A stretch of DNA of 64,000 bases from Bacteroidales bacterium (GTDB taxonomy: Bacteria; Bacteroidota; Bacteroidia; Bacteroidales; TTA-H9): the NCBI GenBank assembly GCA_028689615.1, contig JAQVCV010000004.1, positions 1 to 64,000 of the forward strand, given 5' to 3'. Of this stretch, positions 9,329-20,325 are shown one piece after another. The notes under the pieces are model-generated. The model searched no databases. It worked only from the letters and a program-made list of their open reading frames with translations, and was not told the origin of the DNA. Numbering within the stretch: the first letter of the stretch is position 1; each line of letters opens with the position of its first letter. A program made the position numbers and the translations under genes.

Positions 9329-9709
9329 TCAGACCTTTTCAACCTTCGCATTATCAACGTGTTGCAAGAACTCTTTTCCCGGGCGGAATTTCACGTTGAG
9401 TTTTTTAATCTGATGGCTGGTGAGGTCTTTGGCTTCGACCACCCCTTCGCTGCTGGCGGTAAGGCTGAAACTGCCAAAATCGCCCAGCCGCACAATTTTT
9501 CCATCGGCCAACGATTCGGGAATCACCTCGAGAAGCGACTCGAGCACGGCCAGGGTATCGGCGGCACTCACGGTGCTTCGGGCAGCAATCTGCCTGGCTA
9601 ATTCACGTAAATTGATGTCGCCCTTTGATACGAGTTGGGCGTAAAACTTCGGGTCTGATCCCTGTTGTAAGGGGTTCTTTTTTGAAACGGCTTTAAAATT
9701 AACTGACAT
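9329..9709 (-). CDS. HU-family DNA-binding protein
   Basis: A 126-residue small DNA-binding protein of the Bacteroidota HU-like group. The N-terminal extension (MSVNFKAVSKKNPLQ) and the core (INLRELARQIAARSTVSAAD, then a LADGKIVRLGDFGSF segment) match this family: an HU fold with the G-D-F-G-SF beta-arm start. It is longer than classical 90-residue HU. Expected to bind DNA non-specifically in the nucleoid; the exact role is unknown. The 22-bp palindromic array starts about 10 bases beyond its stop codon. No clear promoter element was seen upstream. Confidence 0.85.
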   Translation of the reverse strand: MSVNFKAVSKKNPLQQGSDPKFYAQLVSKGDINLRELARQIAARSTVSAADTLAVLESLLEVIPESLADGKIVRLGDFGSFSLTASSEGVVEAKDLTSHQIKKLNVKFRPGKEFLQHVDNAKVEKV

Positions 9710-10026
9710 AATGGTAGGAGTTTAGTTATAATTCTAGCCCGCCCTCTTCGTGAGGGGGGATGGCTTTTTTGCATAATAAAGTGATTAGGCTGTAGCCGTT
9801 GGCTCTCTCAGCGCCGGCTGTTTAGTTGTCTTGCTCCCATCCAAATGGCAGTAAGAAAGTGTGGATAGTAAAAAATGTCAGATATCGTCAAACAATCACT
9901 CGAACAGCTCTTGGCACGCGAATCAGCAACTGTTGGTTCGCGAAACTTTTAATCTGTTCACGGGCAACAAAAGTAAGAGAAATTCACAGAAAAGCAAATT
10001 TCGTAAAAAAAAAGAAGAGGGAGGGC
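9710..10026. other. Intergenic, one weak hairpin, no gene seen
   Basis: Lies between the GGGP synthase stop and the HU-like start, both on the minus strand. An imperfect hairpin sits at 9917-9942 (CGCGAA...TTCGCG with G-U pairs); it lacks a U-tract on the minus strand, so it is not a convincing terminator. Nothing else could be assigned. Confidence 0.4.
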
Positions 10027-10773
10027 TTAGTCTTGTTTGAAGTTATGGGCGGCCTCGACCAACTGTTTCAAGGTTTCCGGATTTTTTTCGGCGGCATTTC
10101 CCACCACTATCAGGTCGGCACCGGCCTTACAAGCCTCTGTCACCTGATCGGGAGTACGGATACCTCCACCCACAACAATAGGAACCTCAACCACCTGACG
10201 AACGGCGGCAATCATTTCGGGCGACACGGGATTGGCAGCACCACTACCGCCATCGAGGTAGATGAGACCAAGGCCCAGCATCTCGCCGGCCATGGCTGTG
10301 CAGGCTGCAATCTGTGGCTTATCGCCCGGGATGGGAAGGGTGTTGCTCATGTAAAGAGCCGTGGTGCTTCGTCCGCTGTCAATCAGCATGTAGCCGGTGG
10401 CAATCACCTCGAGGCCGCTCTTGCGCAGGTAAGGAGCTGCCGTTACCTGCCGCCCTATAAGCATCTCGGCATTGCGCCCCGAAATGAGCGACAGAAAAAG
10501 AATGGCATCGGCATTGGGATTGATCTGCAGGCTGCTGCCTGGGAAAATGATTACCGGGCTGGTGGTGTGGGCGCGAAGTTCGTGCAGGCAGAGGTCGAGT
10601 ACATCGTCGGCTATAAGGCTCCCCCCCACGAAAAAGAAATCCACACAGGCATCGGTTCCCAGTTGGGCCACCCGACGAAAATAGGCAGCATCGCGCCCGT
10701 CGGGGTCAACCAGAAGCGCAAAAACTTTGCGTCCCGATGCTTTCATTTCCTTAATAGTAGCTTGAATGGGCAT
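10027..10773 (-). CDS. Geranylgeranylglyceryl phosphate synthase (PcrB/GGGPS family)
   Basis: A 248-residue TIM-barrel prenyltransferase that joins a polyprenyl diphosphate to sn-glycerol-1-phosphate. Family signatures seen: ALLVDPDG near residue 20, FFVGGS, IIFPGSSLQIN, IATGYML, the phosphate-binding IYLDGGSGA, and IVVGGGIRTPDQ with VVGNAAEKNPE at the end. Length matches bacterial/archaeal group II GGGPS enzymes found in Bacteroidota, where the product's physiological role is poorly known. It is a single-gene unit with its own promoter element (10793-10800). Paralogy with HisA/HisF-type barrels was considered, but the FPGSS and YLDGGSG motifs are specific to GGGPS. Confidence 0.9.
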   Translation of the reverse strand: MPIQATIKEMKASGRKVFALLVDPDGRDAAYFRRVAQLGTDACVDFFFVGGSLIADDVLDLCLHELRAHTTSPVIIFPGSSLQINPNADAILFLSLISGRNAEMLIGRQVTAAPYLRKSGLEVIATGYMLIDSGRSTTALYMSNTLPIPGDKPQIAACTAMAGEMLGLGLIYLDGGSGAANPVSPEMIAAVRQVVEVPIVVGGGIRTPDQVTEACKAGADLIVVGNAAEKNPETLKQLVEAAHNFKQD

Positions 10774-10792
10774 ACACGTTCAGATATGGCGA

Positions 10793-10800
10793 CAAAGGTA
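10793..10800 (-). promoter_or_regulatory. -7 promoter element for GGGP synthase
   Basis: The minus strand reads TACCTTTG (consensus TAnnTTTG), 20 bases before the ATG at 10773. Confidence 0.6.
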
Positions 10801-11108
10801 AGAGATTTTTTTAGTGAAGAAGGAGAAAGAGAGGTTGAAAGGCTTCACAGCCTGTAGTGCCCTTGACTCAACGATGGAAAAGAAACAACACCTAAAGCAT
10901 AACATAACCTGTCAACACGCGAATGCCGGAACTAACCCGGCGAAACAAAACCATCTTTGAATCCTTTTTCCTTACTTCAACACTTAATGAATGATTAACT
11001 CACAACATTCTTATAATCAATCTATCATTATTTATGCTTAACCATTCCATTTATGGGGCATTCGAATGAACAAAACAATTAAGATTGAAACTTCTGAATC
11101 AAAAAGCT
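10801..11108. other. Intergenic, no gene seen
   Basis: Lies between the divergent GGGP synthase and higBA. It has a short GCCGG/CCGGC hairpin near 10925-10942 and AT-rich sequence leading to the higBA promoter. No coding region could be supported. Confidence 0.4.
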
Positions 11109-11116
11109 TATCTTTG
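11109..11116 (+). promoter_or_regulatory. -7 promoter element for higBA
   Basis: TATCTTTG, with TTG at 11085-11087 as a possible -33 element (spacing 21). The toxin ATG is at 11141. Confidence 0.55.
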
Positions 11117-11140
11117 GCGTTAGCAATGTAAAAGAATAGT

Positions 11141-11416
11141 ATGATTGTTTCATTTGGATCAAAGGATACTGAAAAAATTTGGAATGGAGAACGTATAAAA
11201 AAGATTCCCATAGATATACAACAAATTGGACGGAGAAAATTGAGAATGATTAACAACTCCCAAAATTGGTCTGATTTGAGAATTCCTCCATCCAACAGAC
11301 TTGAGAAATTACAAGGTTCTGAGTTCTATAGTATCAGGATTAATGACCAATGGAGAATTGTATTTAGGTGGATTGATAACAATGCACACGATGTTGAATT
11401 AGTTGATTATCACTAA
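11141..11416 (+). CDS. higB: HigB-type toxin (RelE/ParE superfamily)
   Basis: A 91-residue protein of the plasmid-maintenance-killer (HigB) family, ribosome-dependent mRNA interferases. Family features: the N-terminal MIVSFGSKDTEKIWNGE, a central R-L-M helix region, IPPSNRLEKLQG, and the C-terminal FYSIRINDQWRIVFRW motif. Toxin-first gene order, 18 bases before the antitoxin, is typical of hig loci. The catalytic set is not strictly defined in this family, so activity is inferred. Confidence 0.85.
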   Translation: MIVSFGSKDTEKIWNGERIKKIPIDIQQIGRRKLRMINNSQNWSDLRIPPSNRLEKLQGSEFYSIRINDQWRIVFRWIDNNAHDVELVDYH

Positions 11417-11434
11417 AGGTTGGAGGATTAAAAA

Positions 11435-11737
11435 ATGGACAAATTAGCAAACATTCACCCGGGAAAGGTTTTATTGGAGGAGTTTTTACGCCCTCTTGAA
11501 ATATCTGCATACAGATTATCAAAAGATACCGATATACCTCAAACACGAATATCTCAAATAATCAAAGGAAAACGCAGGATGACGGCAGACACAGCTCTTA
11601 GACTGGCTTCTTACTTAGGAACCACTGCGAAATTCTGGCTTGGATTACAAGATGATTATGATATCGAGGAAGAAAGAGAAAACAAAAAGGAAATCTTGAT
11701 TAGAATTTTGAAAAACGCACCACATCACGCCTTATAA
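11435..11737 (+). CDS. higA: HigA-type antitoxin, XRE family
   Basis: A 100-residue helix-turn-helix protein of the HigA/VapI group. The signature NIHPGKVLLEEFL starts the domain, followed by the HTH (YRLSKDTDIPQTRISQIIKG) and RMTADTALRLASYLGTTAKF, which are hallmarks of the group. It should bind and neutralise the upstream toxin and repress the shared promoter. The C-terminal charged helix (EEERENKKEILIRIL) is the likely toxin contact or dimer helix. Confidence 0.9.
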   Translation: MDKLANIHPGKVLLEEFLRPLEISAYRLSKDTDIPQTRISQIIKGKRRMTADTALRLASYLGTTAKFWLGLQDDYDIEEERENKKEILIRILKNAPHHAL

Positions 11738-11779
11738 AAAACTGCCTGGATAGTTTGCTGCTGGCTTTGGCGTTGGCTC

Positions 11780-11811
11780 CCGATAGCCCCGATGGCGATC
11801 GGGGCTATCGG
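11780..11811. repeat. Perfect 14-bp stem hairpin (CGATAGCCCCGAT type)
   Basis: CCGATAGCCCCGAT (11780-11793), loop GGCG, then its exact complement (11798-11811). It lies 43 bases after the higA stop. There is no U-tract, so it is more likely a REP-like element than a terminator. A related core occurs near 3524-3540. Confidence 0.7.
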
Positions 11812-11971
11812 AACCCCATCTCCAAGTCTCCAAGTCTGCCCCTCTCTTCTTCCTCACCCCTGACTTTCTCAATAATTGAGGGAGCTTTCTTTCTGCTTTA
11901 CTATGACTATCAGAAAATTGTCGGGGCTTGCTTCGGTCGCCGTTCCTCCTCCATCGCAATGATGGTGCGCC

Positions 11972-12018
11972 CAAAAAAACAGGGAGGGGAGGGGCGGCTT
12001 CGCCGCCCCTCCCCTCCC
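11972..12018 (-). terminator. Rho-independent terminator of metH-metF
   Basis: A perfect 17-bp GC-rich stem (arms 11982-11998 and 12002-12018) with a 3-base loop. On the minus strand it is followed by TGTTTTTTTGG. It sits about 120 bases beyond the metF stop, just past the REP-like repeats. Confidence 0.75.
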
Positions 12019-12038
12019 CTCAAGAAAAGCGCGTCCCT

Positions 12039-12079
12039 CGTCATTGCGAGCGCAGCGCGGCAACCTCCATCCTGCCCTC
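12039..12079. repeat. REP-like repeat CGTCATTGCGAG, copy 1
   Basis: Begins CGTCATTGCGAGCGCAGCG and ends in CAACCTCCATCC. Sequences of this GTCATTGCGAG type are widespread intergenic repeats in bacterial genomes. It is in tandem with the copy at 12086-12130. Confidence 0.7.
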
Positions 12080-12085
12080 GCCCCC

Positions 12086-12130
12086 CGTCATTGCGAGGAC
12101 GCAGTCCGAAGCAACCTCCATCCTACCCTC
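12086..12130. repeat. REP-like repeat CGTCATTGCGAG, copy 2
   Basis: Begins CGTCATTGCGAGGACGCAG and ends GCAACCTCCATCCTACCCTC, closely matching copy 1 at both ends with a variable middle. Lies 7 bases from the metF stop. Confidence 0.7.
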
Positions 12131-12136
12131 ACCCCT

Positions 12137-13090
12137 TCAAAAGCAAGCCCTGGCAATCTGCCCTATATTGTCGCTATTCCCCATGGTGTAGAAGTGCACG
12201 GCGGGAACACCGGCGGCTATCAGCTCTTTGGTTTGCGCTACAGCCCACTCCACCCCGGCCTGTCGCACCTCTTTGTTGCTTTTGCACCGCTCCACTTCCT
12301 GCACCAACTCGTCGGGAATCTCCACATGGAAGGTTTTTGGAAGCCCCTGTAAATGCGACTTCAGGGCGATGGGTTTCAAACCCGGCACAATCGGCACGGT
12401 AATCCCTTCGGCGCGGCAACGGGCCACGAAATCGAAGTACTTCCGGTTGTCGAAAAAGAGCTGGGTAACGATGTAGTTGGCACCTGCCTCGATCTTCTCT
12501 TTCAGGTGGCGCAAATCCGACTGGAAGTTGGGTGCTTCGGCGTGTTTCTCGGGATAGCCGGCCACGCCAACACAGAAGTTGGTGGCGGTGGAGTTTTGCA
12601 ACTCTTGGTCGAGGTAACTGCCCTGGTTGAGGGCTATCACCTGTTTCACCAGATCCACGGCATGGGAGTGTCCATCGGGTTCGGGAATAAATTCTTTCTG
12701 CGAGCGTTCGGGATCGCCCCGCACTACCAACACGTTGTGGATGCCAAGAAAGTGGAGGTCGATCAGGGCGTTCTCGGTCTCCTCGCGTGTGAAACCACCG
12801 CAAATAATATGTGGAACCACGTTCACGCGGCAATTGTACTGTAAGGCCGAAGCTATGCCCACGGTGCCGGGCCGTTTGCGCACCACCTTCTTTTCCAACA
12901 ATCCGCTCTCGTGACGCTTGTAAACCACCTCCTCCTGATGGTAGGTCACGTTGATGTAAGGCGGCTTGAACTCGAGCAACGGCTCGATGTTGCGGTGAAT
13001 CTCCTCGAAGGTTCCACCCTTGAGCGGCGGAAGAATCTCGAACGAGAAGAGGGTTTTTTGGGTGTGGGTCAGGATTTCGTCAACTCGCAT
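12137..13090 (-). CDS. metF: Methylenetetrahydrofolate reductase
   Basis: A 317-residue FAD-dependent enzyme reducing 5,10-methylene-THF to 5-methyl-THF, the methyl donor used by MetH just upstream. Family features: FSFEILPPLKGG at the N-terminus (FE-PPK, the catalytic Glu region), FINVTYHQ-like strand, VVPHIICGGFTREE, NVLVVRGDP (folate/FAD site), CVGVAGYPEKH, ANYIVTQLFFDN and the final PVPAVHFYTMGN. Length is near the normal bacterial 290-320. It starts 43 bases after metH and shares its S-box riboswitch-controlled transcript, ending at the hairpin 11972-12018. Confidence 0.95.
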   Translation of the reverse strand: MRVDEILTHTQKTLFSFEILPPLKGGTFEEIHRNIEPLLEFKPPYINVTYHQEEVVYKRHESGLLEKKVVRKRPGTVGIASALQYNCRVNVVPHIICGGFTREETENALIDLHFLGIHNVLVVRGDPERSQKEFIPEPDGHSHAVDLVKQVIALNQGSYLDQELQNSTATNFCVGVAGYPEKHAEAPNFQSDLRHLKEKIEAGANYIVTQLFFDNRKYFDFVARCRAEGITVPIVPGLKPIALKSHLQGLPKTFHVEIPDELVQEVERCKSNKEVRQAGVEWAVAQTKELIAAGVPAVHFYTMGNSDNIGQIARACF

Positions 13091-13133
13091 AGCACGATGG
13101 TATTAACAGGTTAATTATTTGTAAGCAAAGGGA

Positions 13134-16853
<3,720 letters not shown>

Positions 16854-17004
16854 AAAAATGGATAAACCGTGTCAAACCACTTGGCATACAGATCGGGAAA
16901 AGCGTAAAGGATGTGAAAGCATGAAAAGAGAAACAATCACCGGTCGTGGAGTTCACTTTCTGTTCCAACTATCAGCAACAAAAGGGAGAAGACCTTTGAC
17001 GGGC

Positions 17005-17031
17005 AAAAAAAAACCCCCGGTAAGCCGGAGG
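17005..17031 (-). terminator. Riboswitch-controlled terminator before metH
   Basis: On the minus strand: stem CCTCCGG, loop CTTA, CCGGGGG, then nine T. It lies about 150 bases before the metH ATG and 50 bases after the SAM aptamer, the usual position of the expression platform. Confidence 0.8.
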
Positions 17032-17081
17032 AGATCTGTGTGGGAGAAGGTACCCTGAATGGGGATAAGAATCTCATCTGA

Positions 17082-17180
17082 CTTATCTTTCCCGCATCAG
17101 GCGGGCAGGAGTTGGCACCTTATCGGGCGACAGGTTGCCAAGGTTTCACAGGGCCTATTCCCTCAACCTTTCTGGATAAG
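17082..17180 (-). ncRNA. SAM-I (S-box) riboswitch aptamer
   Basis: The minus strand from 17180 carries the S-box core in order: P1 CTTATC, AGAAAGGTTGAGGGA, GGCCCTGTGAAACC, TTGGCAACC, AAGGTGCCAACTCCTGC, and closes P1 with GATAAG (17087-17082). All conserved blocks are present, including the kink-turn region. It is followed by a terminator, so high SAM should stop transcription into metH-metF. A second CTTATC at 17069-17064 can also pair with the P1 3' arm and may form the alternative fold in low SAM. Confidence 0.93.
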
Positions 17181-17203
17181 AACAATTAGTGGAAGAACTG
17201 CGA

Positions 17204-17211
17204 CAAAGATA
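17204..17211 (-). promoter_or_regulatory. -7 promoter element for the metH-metF leader
   Basis: The minus strand reads TATCTTTG, 24 bases before the 5' end of the aptamer. Confidence 0.6.
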
Positions 17212-17259
17212 GCAGTTGTTTGGAAATACGCCATAACTGAATTGGAAGAGGCAGTCACA

Positions 17260-17943
17260 TCACCCCTGGTTGCGTTTCAGCCTCTCGTAAACCATCACGT
17301 TGAGCAGCAACAAGCCAAAAAAGTAAAAAAAGTCTTCAACAGGGATGGTTCCAACGCGCAGCCCAATGATGTGCCCGGGATTGTAACTTACAACAGGAAG
17401 AGACGTGAGAATGCCATTCACCACCAGTTTGGGGATTAGTGACACCAGCCAGGCAAGAAAGAAGAAGCCCAGATACTCGGGCTGTTTCCAAACAAAAAGT
17501 GCCACGAGTAATGCAATCAAGGCAACCGAAAAGTTGACGGTGGTGTAGAGTTTATTGCCGTCAAGCACCACCATCAGAACAAAGAAGGAGAGGAAAAACC
17601 AGGCTATACCCACTGGCCAACGTCCCCTGCCAGCCCGGGGAAAATAGTTACGAAGCACTTCATACACGAAAAGGCTGCAATAGGGAACCACCAGAAAGAA
17701 AGCCCACTCCTCAACAGGGAGCCCCAGCCAACGGACACCCAGAGTATATTCGTCGGCAAAGCTCCACACACCCGCCGCGTTGAACCATACATCCCAACTG
17801 ATGAAAAGTGCAGCGGGAACAACAATTGCTGGCCACACCCTGTAAAACTGCCTGTAGAAAGCCACTTTACGGTCGAAGCTTAACACCAGCGGTCCTGCAA
17901 GGCTTCCCGCGAGCAAAGCCAGATAAACCAATTGATGGGGCAT
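17260..17943 (-). CDS. crtYcd: Lycopene cyclase, fused heterodimer type (CrtYcd)
   Basis: A 227-residue integral membrane protein with about seven hydrophobic segments. It consists of two related halves, each with the family signature: LPVEEWAFFLVVPY (about residues 75-88) and IPVEDFFYFFGLLL (about 200-213). These correspond to the CrtYc and CrtYd subunits of Gram-positive cyclases, joined in one chain as in other Bacteroidota. It forms beta-ionone rings on lycopene. Whether it cyclises one or both ends cannot be read from sequence, but cruF and crtD in the partner operon imply that one end stays acyclic. It starts 2 bases after the crtB stop. Confidence 0.85.
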   Translation of the reverse strand: MPHQLVYLALLAGSLAGPLVLSFDRKVAFYRQFYRVWPAIVVPAALFISWDVWFNAAGVWSFADEYTLGVRWLGLPVEEWAFFLVVPYCSLFVYEVLRNYFPRAGRGRWPVGIAWFFLSFFVLMVVLDGNKLYTTVNFSVALIALLVALFVWKQPEYLGFFFLAWLVSLIPKLVVNGILTSLPVVSYNPGHIIGLRVGTIPVEDFFYFFGLLLLNVMVYERLKRNQG

Positions 17944-17945
17944 GG

Positions 17946-18782
17946 TCAGAGCAGATTCATCTGGTTGCGGGCAAACGAACTAAGCATCAACAAAATTTTT
18001 CGGGGATTCGACACGCTGTAACGCTGCCTGAGGATGCTGTCGGGCGGGGCATCTTTGATCTTGCGCAATAGCTTCAGGTAGTATTTATAGGCGAGGTAAA
18101 CGCCAAAACGCACCTCTTTTTTCAACTGCACAATACCCTTGTAGGCTTCGCGGAAATCCTGCTCGATCTCGGCCTCGATCCTTCGTTTGGTAGCCAGATC
18201 GAAGTGGCTGAAGTCGATGTTTTTAAAATAGATGCGCCCCTTACCCTCGAAGTCGTCGCTTGCATCGCGCAGAAAATTCACTTTCTGAAAGGCTTCACCC
18301 AGCTTTTGGGCGGTGGGCTTCAGTTTTTCGTATTGATCGGGCTGGTTGTGATAAAACACCTGCAAGCACATCAGCCCCACCACTTCGGCAGATCCGTAGA
18401 TGTAGGTGCGGAGCATCTGCTCGTCGTAAACCTTCTGCTCCAAATCGAGTTCCATGCTGTAGAGAAACGACCGTATGAGTTCGTGATCGATGCTGTAGCG
18501 GTTTACCACCCATTGAAAACTGTCGAGGATTGGGTTGGTGCTGATACCACGGTTGATACCTTTCCAGGTTTCGTCCTGAAACTCGTCGAAAAGAGTCCGG
18601 CGGTCGTAAGTGAGGAAGGTGTCAACAATTTCGTCGGCATAGCGCACAAAGCCATAGATTGCATACACGGCTTCGCGGTATTCGCGGCTGAGCATTCTAA
18701 CGGCCAGCGAGAAAGAGGTGCTGTAGTTGCGCGTGGTGATGCGGCTTACAGCCAGATTGTTTTTATGATAAAGCTCCATCAT
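17946..18782 (-). CDS. crtB: Phytoene synthase
   Basis: A 278-residue head-to-head prenyltransferase joining two GGPP into phytoene. The two Asp-rich Mg-diphosphate motifs are visible: YADEIVDTF near residue 50 and FLRDASDDFEGKGRIYF near 170. GFVRYADE and VNFLRDASDD are classical CrtB blocks. The start overlaps the end of crtI by 20 bases, indicating translational coupling; ATG at 18779 is an alternative start. Squalene synthase-like HpnC/HpnD paralogs were considered, but the crtI-crtB-crtY context decides for phytoene. Confidence 0.93.
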   Translation of the reverse strand: MMELYHKNNLAVSRITTRNYSTSFSLAVRMLSREYREAVYAIYGFVRYADEIVDTFLTYDRRTLFDEFQDETWKGINRGISTNPILDSFQWVVNRYSIDHELIRSFLYSMELDLEQKVYDEQMLRTYIYGSAEVVGLMCLQVFYHNQPDQYEKLKPTAQKLGEAFQKVNFLRDASDDFEGKGRIYFKNIDFSHFDLATKRRIEAEIEQDFREAYKGIVQLKKEVRFGVYLAYKYYLKLLRKIKDAPPDSILRQRYSVSNPRKILLMLSSFARNQMNLL

Positions 18783-20247
18783 CTTTTAAAATCCTTTCTG
18801 TTACTAGTTTTGAACTGATTACCACCATCGGCAGTCCGGTTCCGGGTGTGGTGGAAGCCCCGGTGTAGTAGAGATTCCGGAATACCTCGTCCTTGTTTTT
18901 CGGACGGAAATAACCCACTTGGTTCAGGTCGTGAGCCAGCCCCAGGCCGCTGCCTTTGTACAGGTTGAACATGCTTTGCCACTGCACCGGCGACAAAACC
19001 GTGCGACTTACCGTTGCCTCTGCCAGATCAATCCCAGTGCGTTCCGACAAATCGCTGACGATGCCATCGGCAATCTGTTCGGCGTCGCTCCAGTCGGGTT
19101 TGTAGCGCAAATCGGGAACAGGGCAGAGTATGAAGAGGCTTTCGTGCCCTTCGGGAGCATAACCGGGGTTGTGCATCGAGGGGATGTTGAGGTAATAATA
19201 AGGCTTGTCGAGCCCTATCGAGTTTTTAAAGATCTTCCCGGCATATTCCTTGAAATTCCTGCGGAGGTAATAATTGTGGTGATAATAACCGTCGAGCTTC
19301 CTGTTGATGCCCAGGTATATGGTGAGTGGTGCCATGGTCCAGTGCATCTTGTCGAGTTTCTTCTCGCTGAAAGCGGCACGGTTGAGTATGGCACCACGAA
19401 ACCAAGCAGCATCGGCATTCACCACATAATGATCGGCCTGCCATTTGCGACCACCCTTGTCTATCAACGAATGCAGCTTACTGGCGGCGTAATCGGCTGC
19501 CACGATCTCGGTATTGTAATGGATTTCAATGTTGCGCCTTTTCAGTTCGTCAACAATTCCTTCCACTATTTTATACATTCCCCCTTTTACGTTGTGGTAG
19601 CCGTCGTGCTGAAGTTCGGTATAGGTGAGGAGTTTGAAAACAGCTGGCGTATCAAAAGGGGTTGAGCCCAGGAAGAAGCCCACCAACGAAAAAATCACCT
19701 TCACCTCAAACGATGAGAACGACTTGTCGAGTTCGCTCCACATGCTGGTCAGCATCTTGGGGGCATGTTGCCAGGGCACTTGAGCCATGGAGAGGAGGTA
19801 ACCAACCAGCGAATCAAAATTCTTCTTCACAATGAGCCCTTCGGTGTCGTGGAATATTTTTCCGGCACTCTTCAAAAAGCGATTCATCTTGGCTTCAAAG
19901 TCGGGTTCAAGCGCGGCAAACTCGCGGGCAAGTTTCTCAAGGTTTTTATGAATGAGGTAGCTGCGGTTGTCGCCATCGAAATGGACCGAGTAAAGCGGAT
20001 CGAGCTCCACGAACTCGAAAGGCATCTTCATCTGACTGTCGCGCATCAACTCGTCGAACTCGTAGCTCATGCTGAAAAACGTGGGCGCCAGATCCCAACG
20101 GAAACCATCCTTCTCGAGCAGGTTCAAGCGGCCGCCGGCCCGGTGGTACTTCTCAACAATCTCCACCTGATAGCCACGTGCACTCAAACGCAGTGCGGTG
20201 CTTAAGCCACCCAATCCCGAACCAACAACAAGAACCTTTTTATTCAT
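18763..20247 (-). CDS. crtI: Phytoene desaturase
   Basis: An FAD-dependent desaturase converting phytoene to lycopene. The Rossmann dinucleotide motif VVGSGLGGLSTALRLSARGY lies at the N-terminus; the C-terminal carotenoid-desaturase signature (YYTGASTTPGTGLPMVVISS) is near residue 465. The start MNKKVLVVG is chosen because it places the FAD motif about six residues in; upstream in-frame ATGs (20271, 20280) would lie inside the symmetric repeats of the divergent promoter. About 494 residues, normal for CrtI. It leads the leftward crtI-crtB-crtYcd operon. Confidence 0.93.
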   Translation of the reverse strand: MNKKVLVVGSGLGGLSTALRLSARGYQVEIVEKYHRAGGRLNLLEKDGFRWDLAPTFFSMSYEFDELMRDSQMKMPFEFVELDPLYSVHFDGDNRSYLIHKNLEKLAREFAALEPDFEAKMNRFLKSAGKIFHDTEGLIVKKNFDSLVGYLLSMAQVPWQHAPKMLTSMWSELDKSFSSFEVKVIFSLVGFFLGSTPFDTPAVFKLLTYTELQHDGYHNVKGGMYKIVEGIVDELKRRNIEIHYNTEIVAADYAASKLHSLIDKGGRKWQADHYVVNADAAWFRGAILNRAAFSEKKLDKMHWTMAPLTIYLGINRKLDGYYHHNYYLRRNFKEYAGKIFKNSIGLDKPYYYLNIPSMHNPGYAPEGHESLFILCPVPDLRYKPDWSDAEQIADGIVSDLSERTGIDLAEATVSRTVLSPVQWQSMFNLYKGSGLGLAHDLNQVGYFRPKNKDEVFRNLYYTGASTTPGTGLPMVVISSKLVTERILKDDGALS

Positions 20248-20248
20248 C

Positions 20249-20302
20249 TGTTTAATATTTTTACCAACCATATTAAACAAAAACAGAGAAAATTGTTTAA
20301 TA
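20249..20302. promoter_or_regulatory. Candidate operator: three TGTTTAATA repeats between crtI and crtD
   Basis: TGTTTAATA at 20249-20257, its reverse complement TATTAAACA at 20271-20279, and TGTTTAATA again at 20294-20302. Centres are 22 and 23 bp apart, i.e. about two helical turns, so all sites face one side of the DNA. The first pair forms a 9-bp inverted repeat with an 11-bp spacer. No TAnnTTTG box was found in the 78-bp divergent region. These are likely sites of a carotenoid regulator or non-standard promoter elements; the protein is not in the window. Confidence 0.55.
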
Positions 20303-20325
20303 AGTTCAGAAATTTAGAATTAACC

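Noticed and set aside
9080..9357. Small minus-strand ORFs downstream of the HU-like gene
   Set aside because: They simply translate the 22-bp palindromic array (KDVRLL / QKMYIF patterns).
9917..9942. Terminator of GGGP synthase
   Set aside because: The hairpin relies on G-U pairs and has no T-tract on the minus strand.
9826..10857. Long plus-strand ORF of 343 residues
   Set aside because: It is antisense to GGGP synthase, whose family motifs are clear; the plus frame has no recognisable domain.
11780..11811. Terminator of higBA
   Set aside because: The stem is perfect, but no T-tract follows on either strand.
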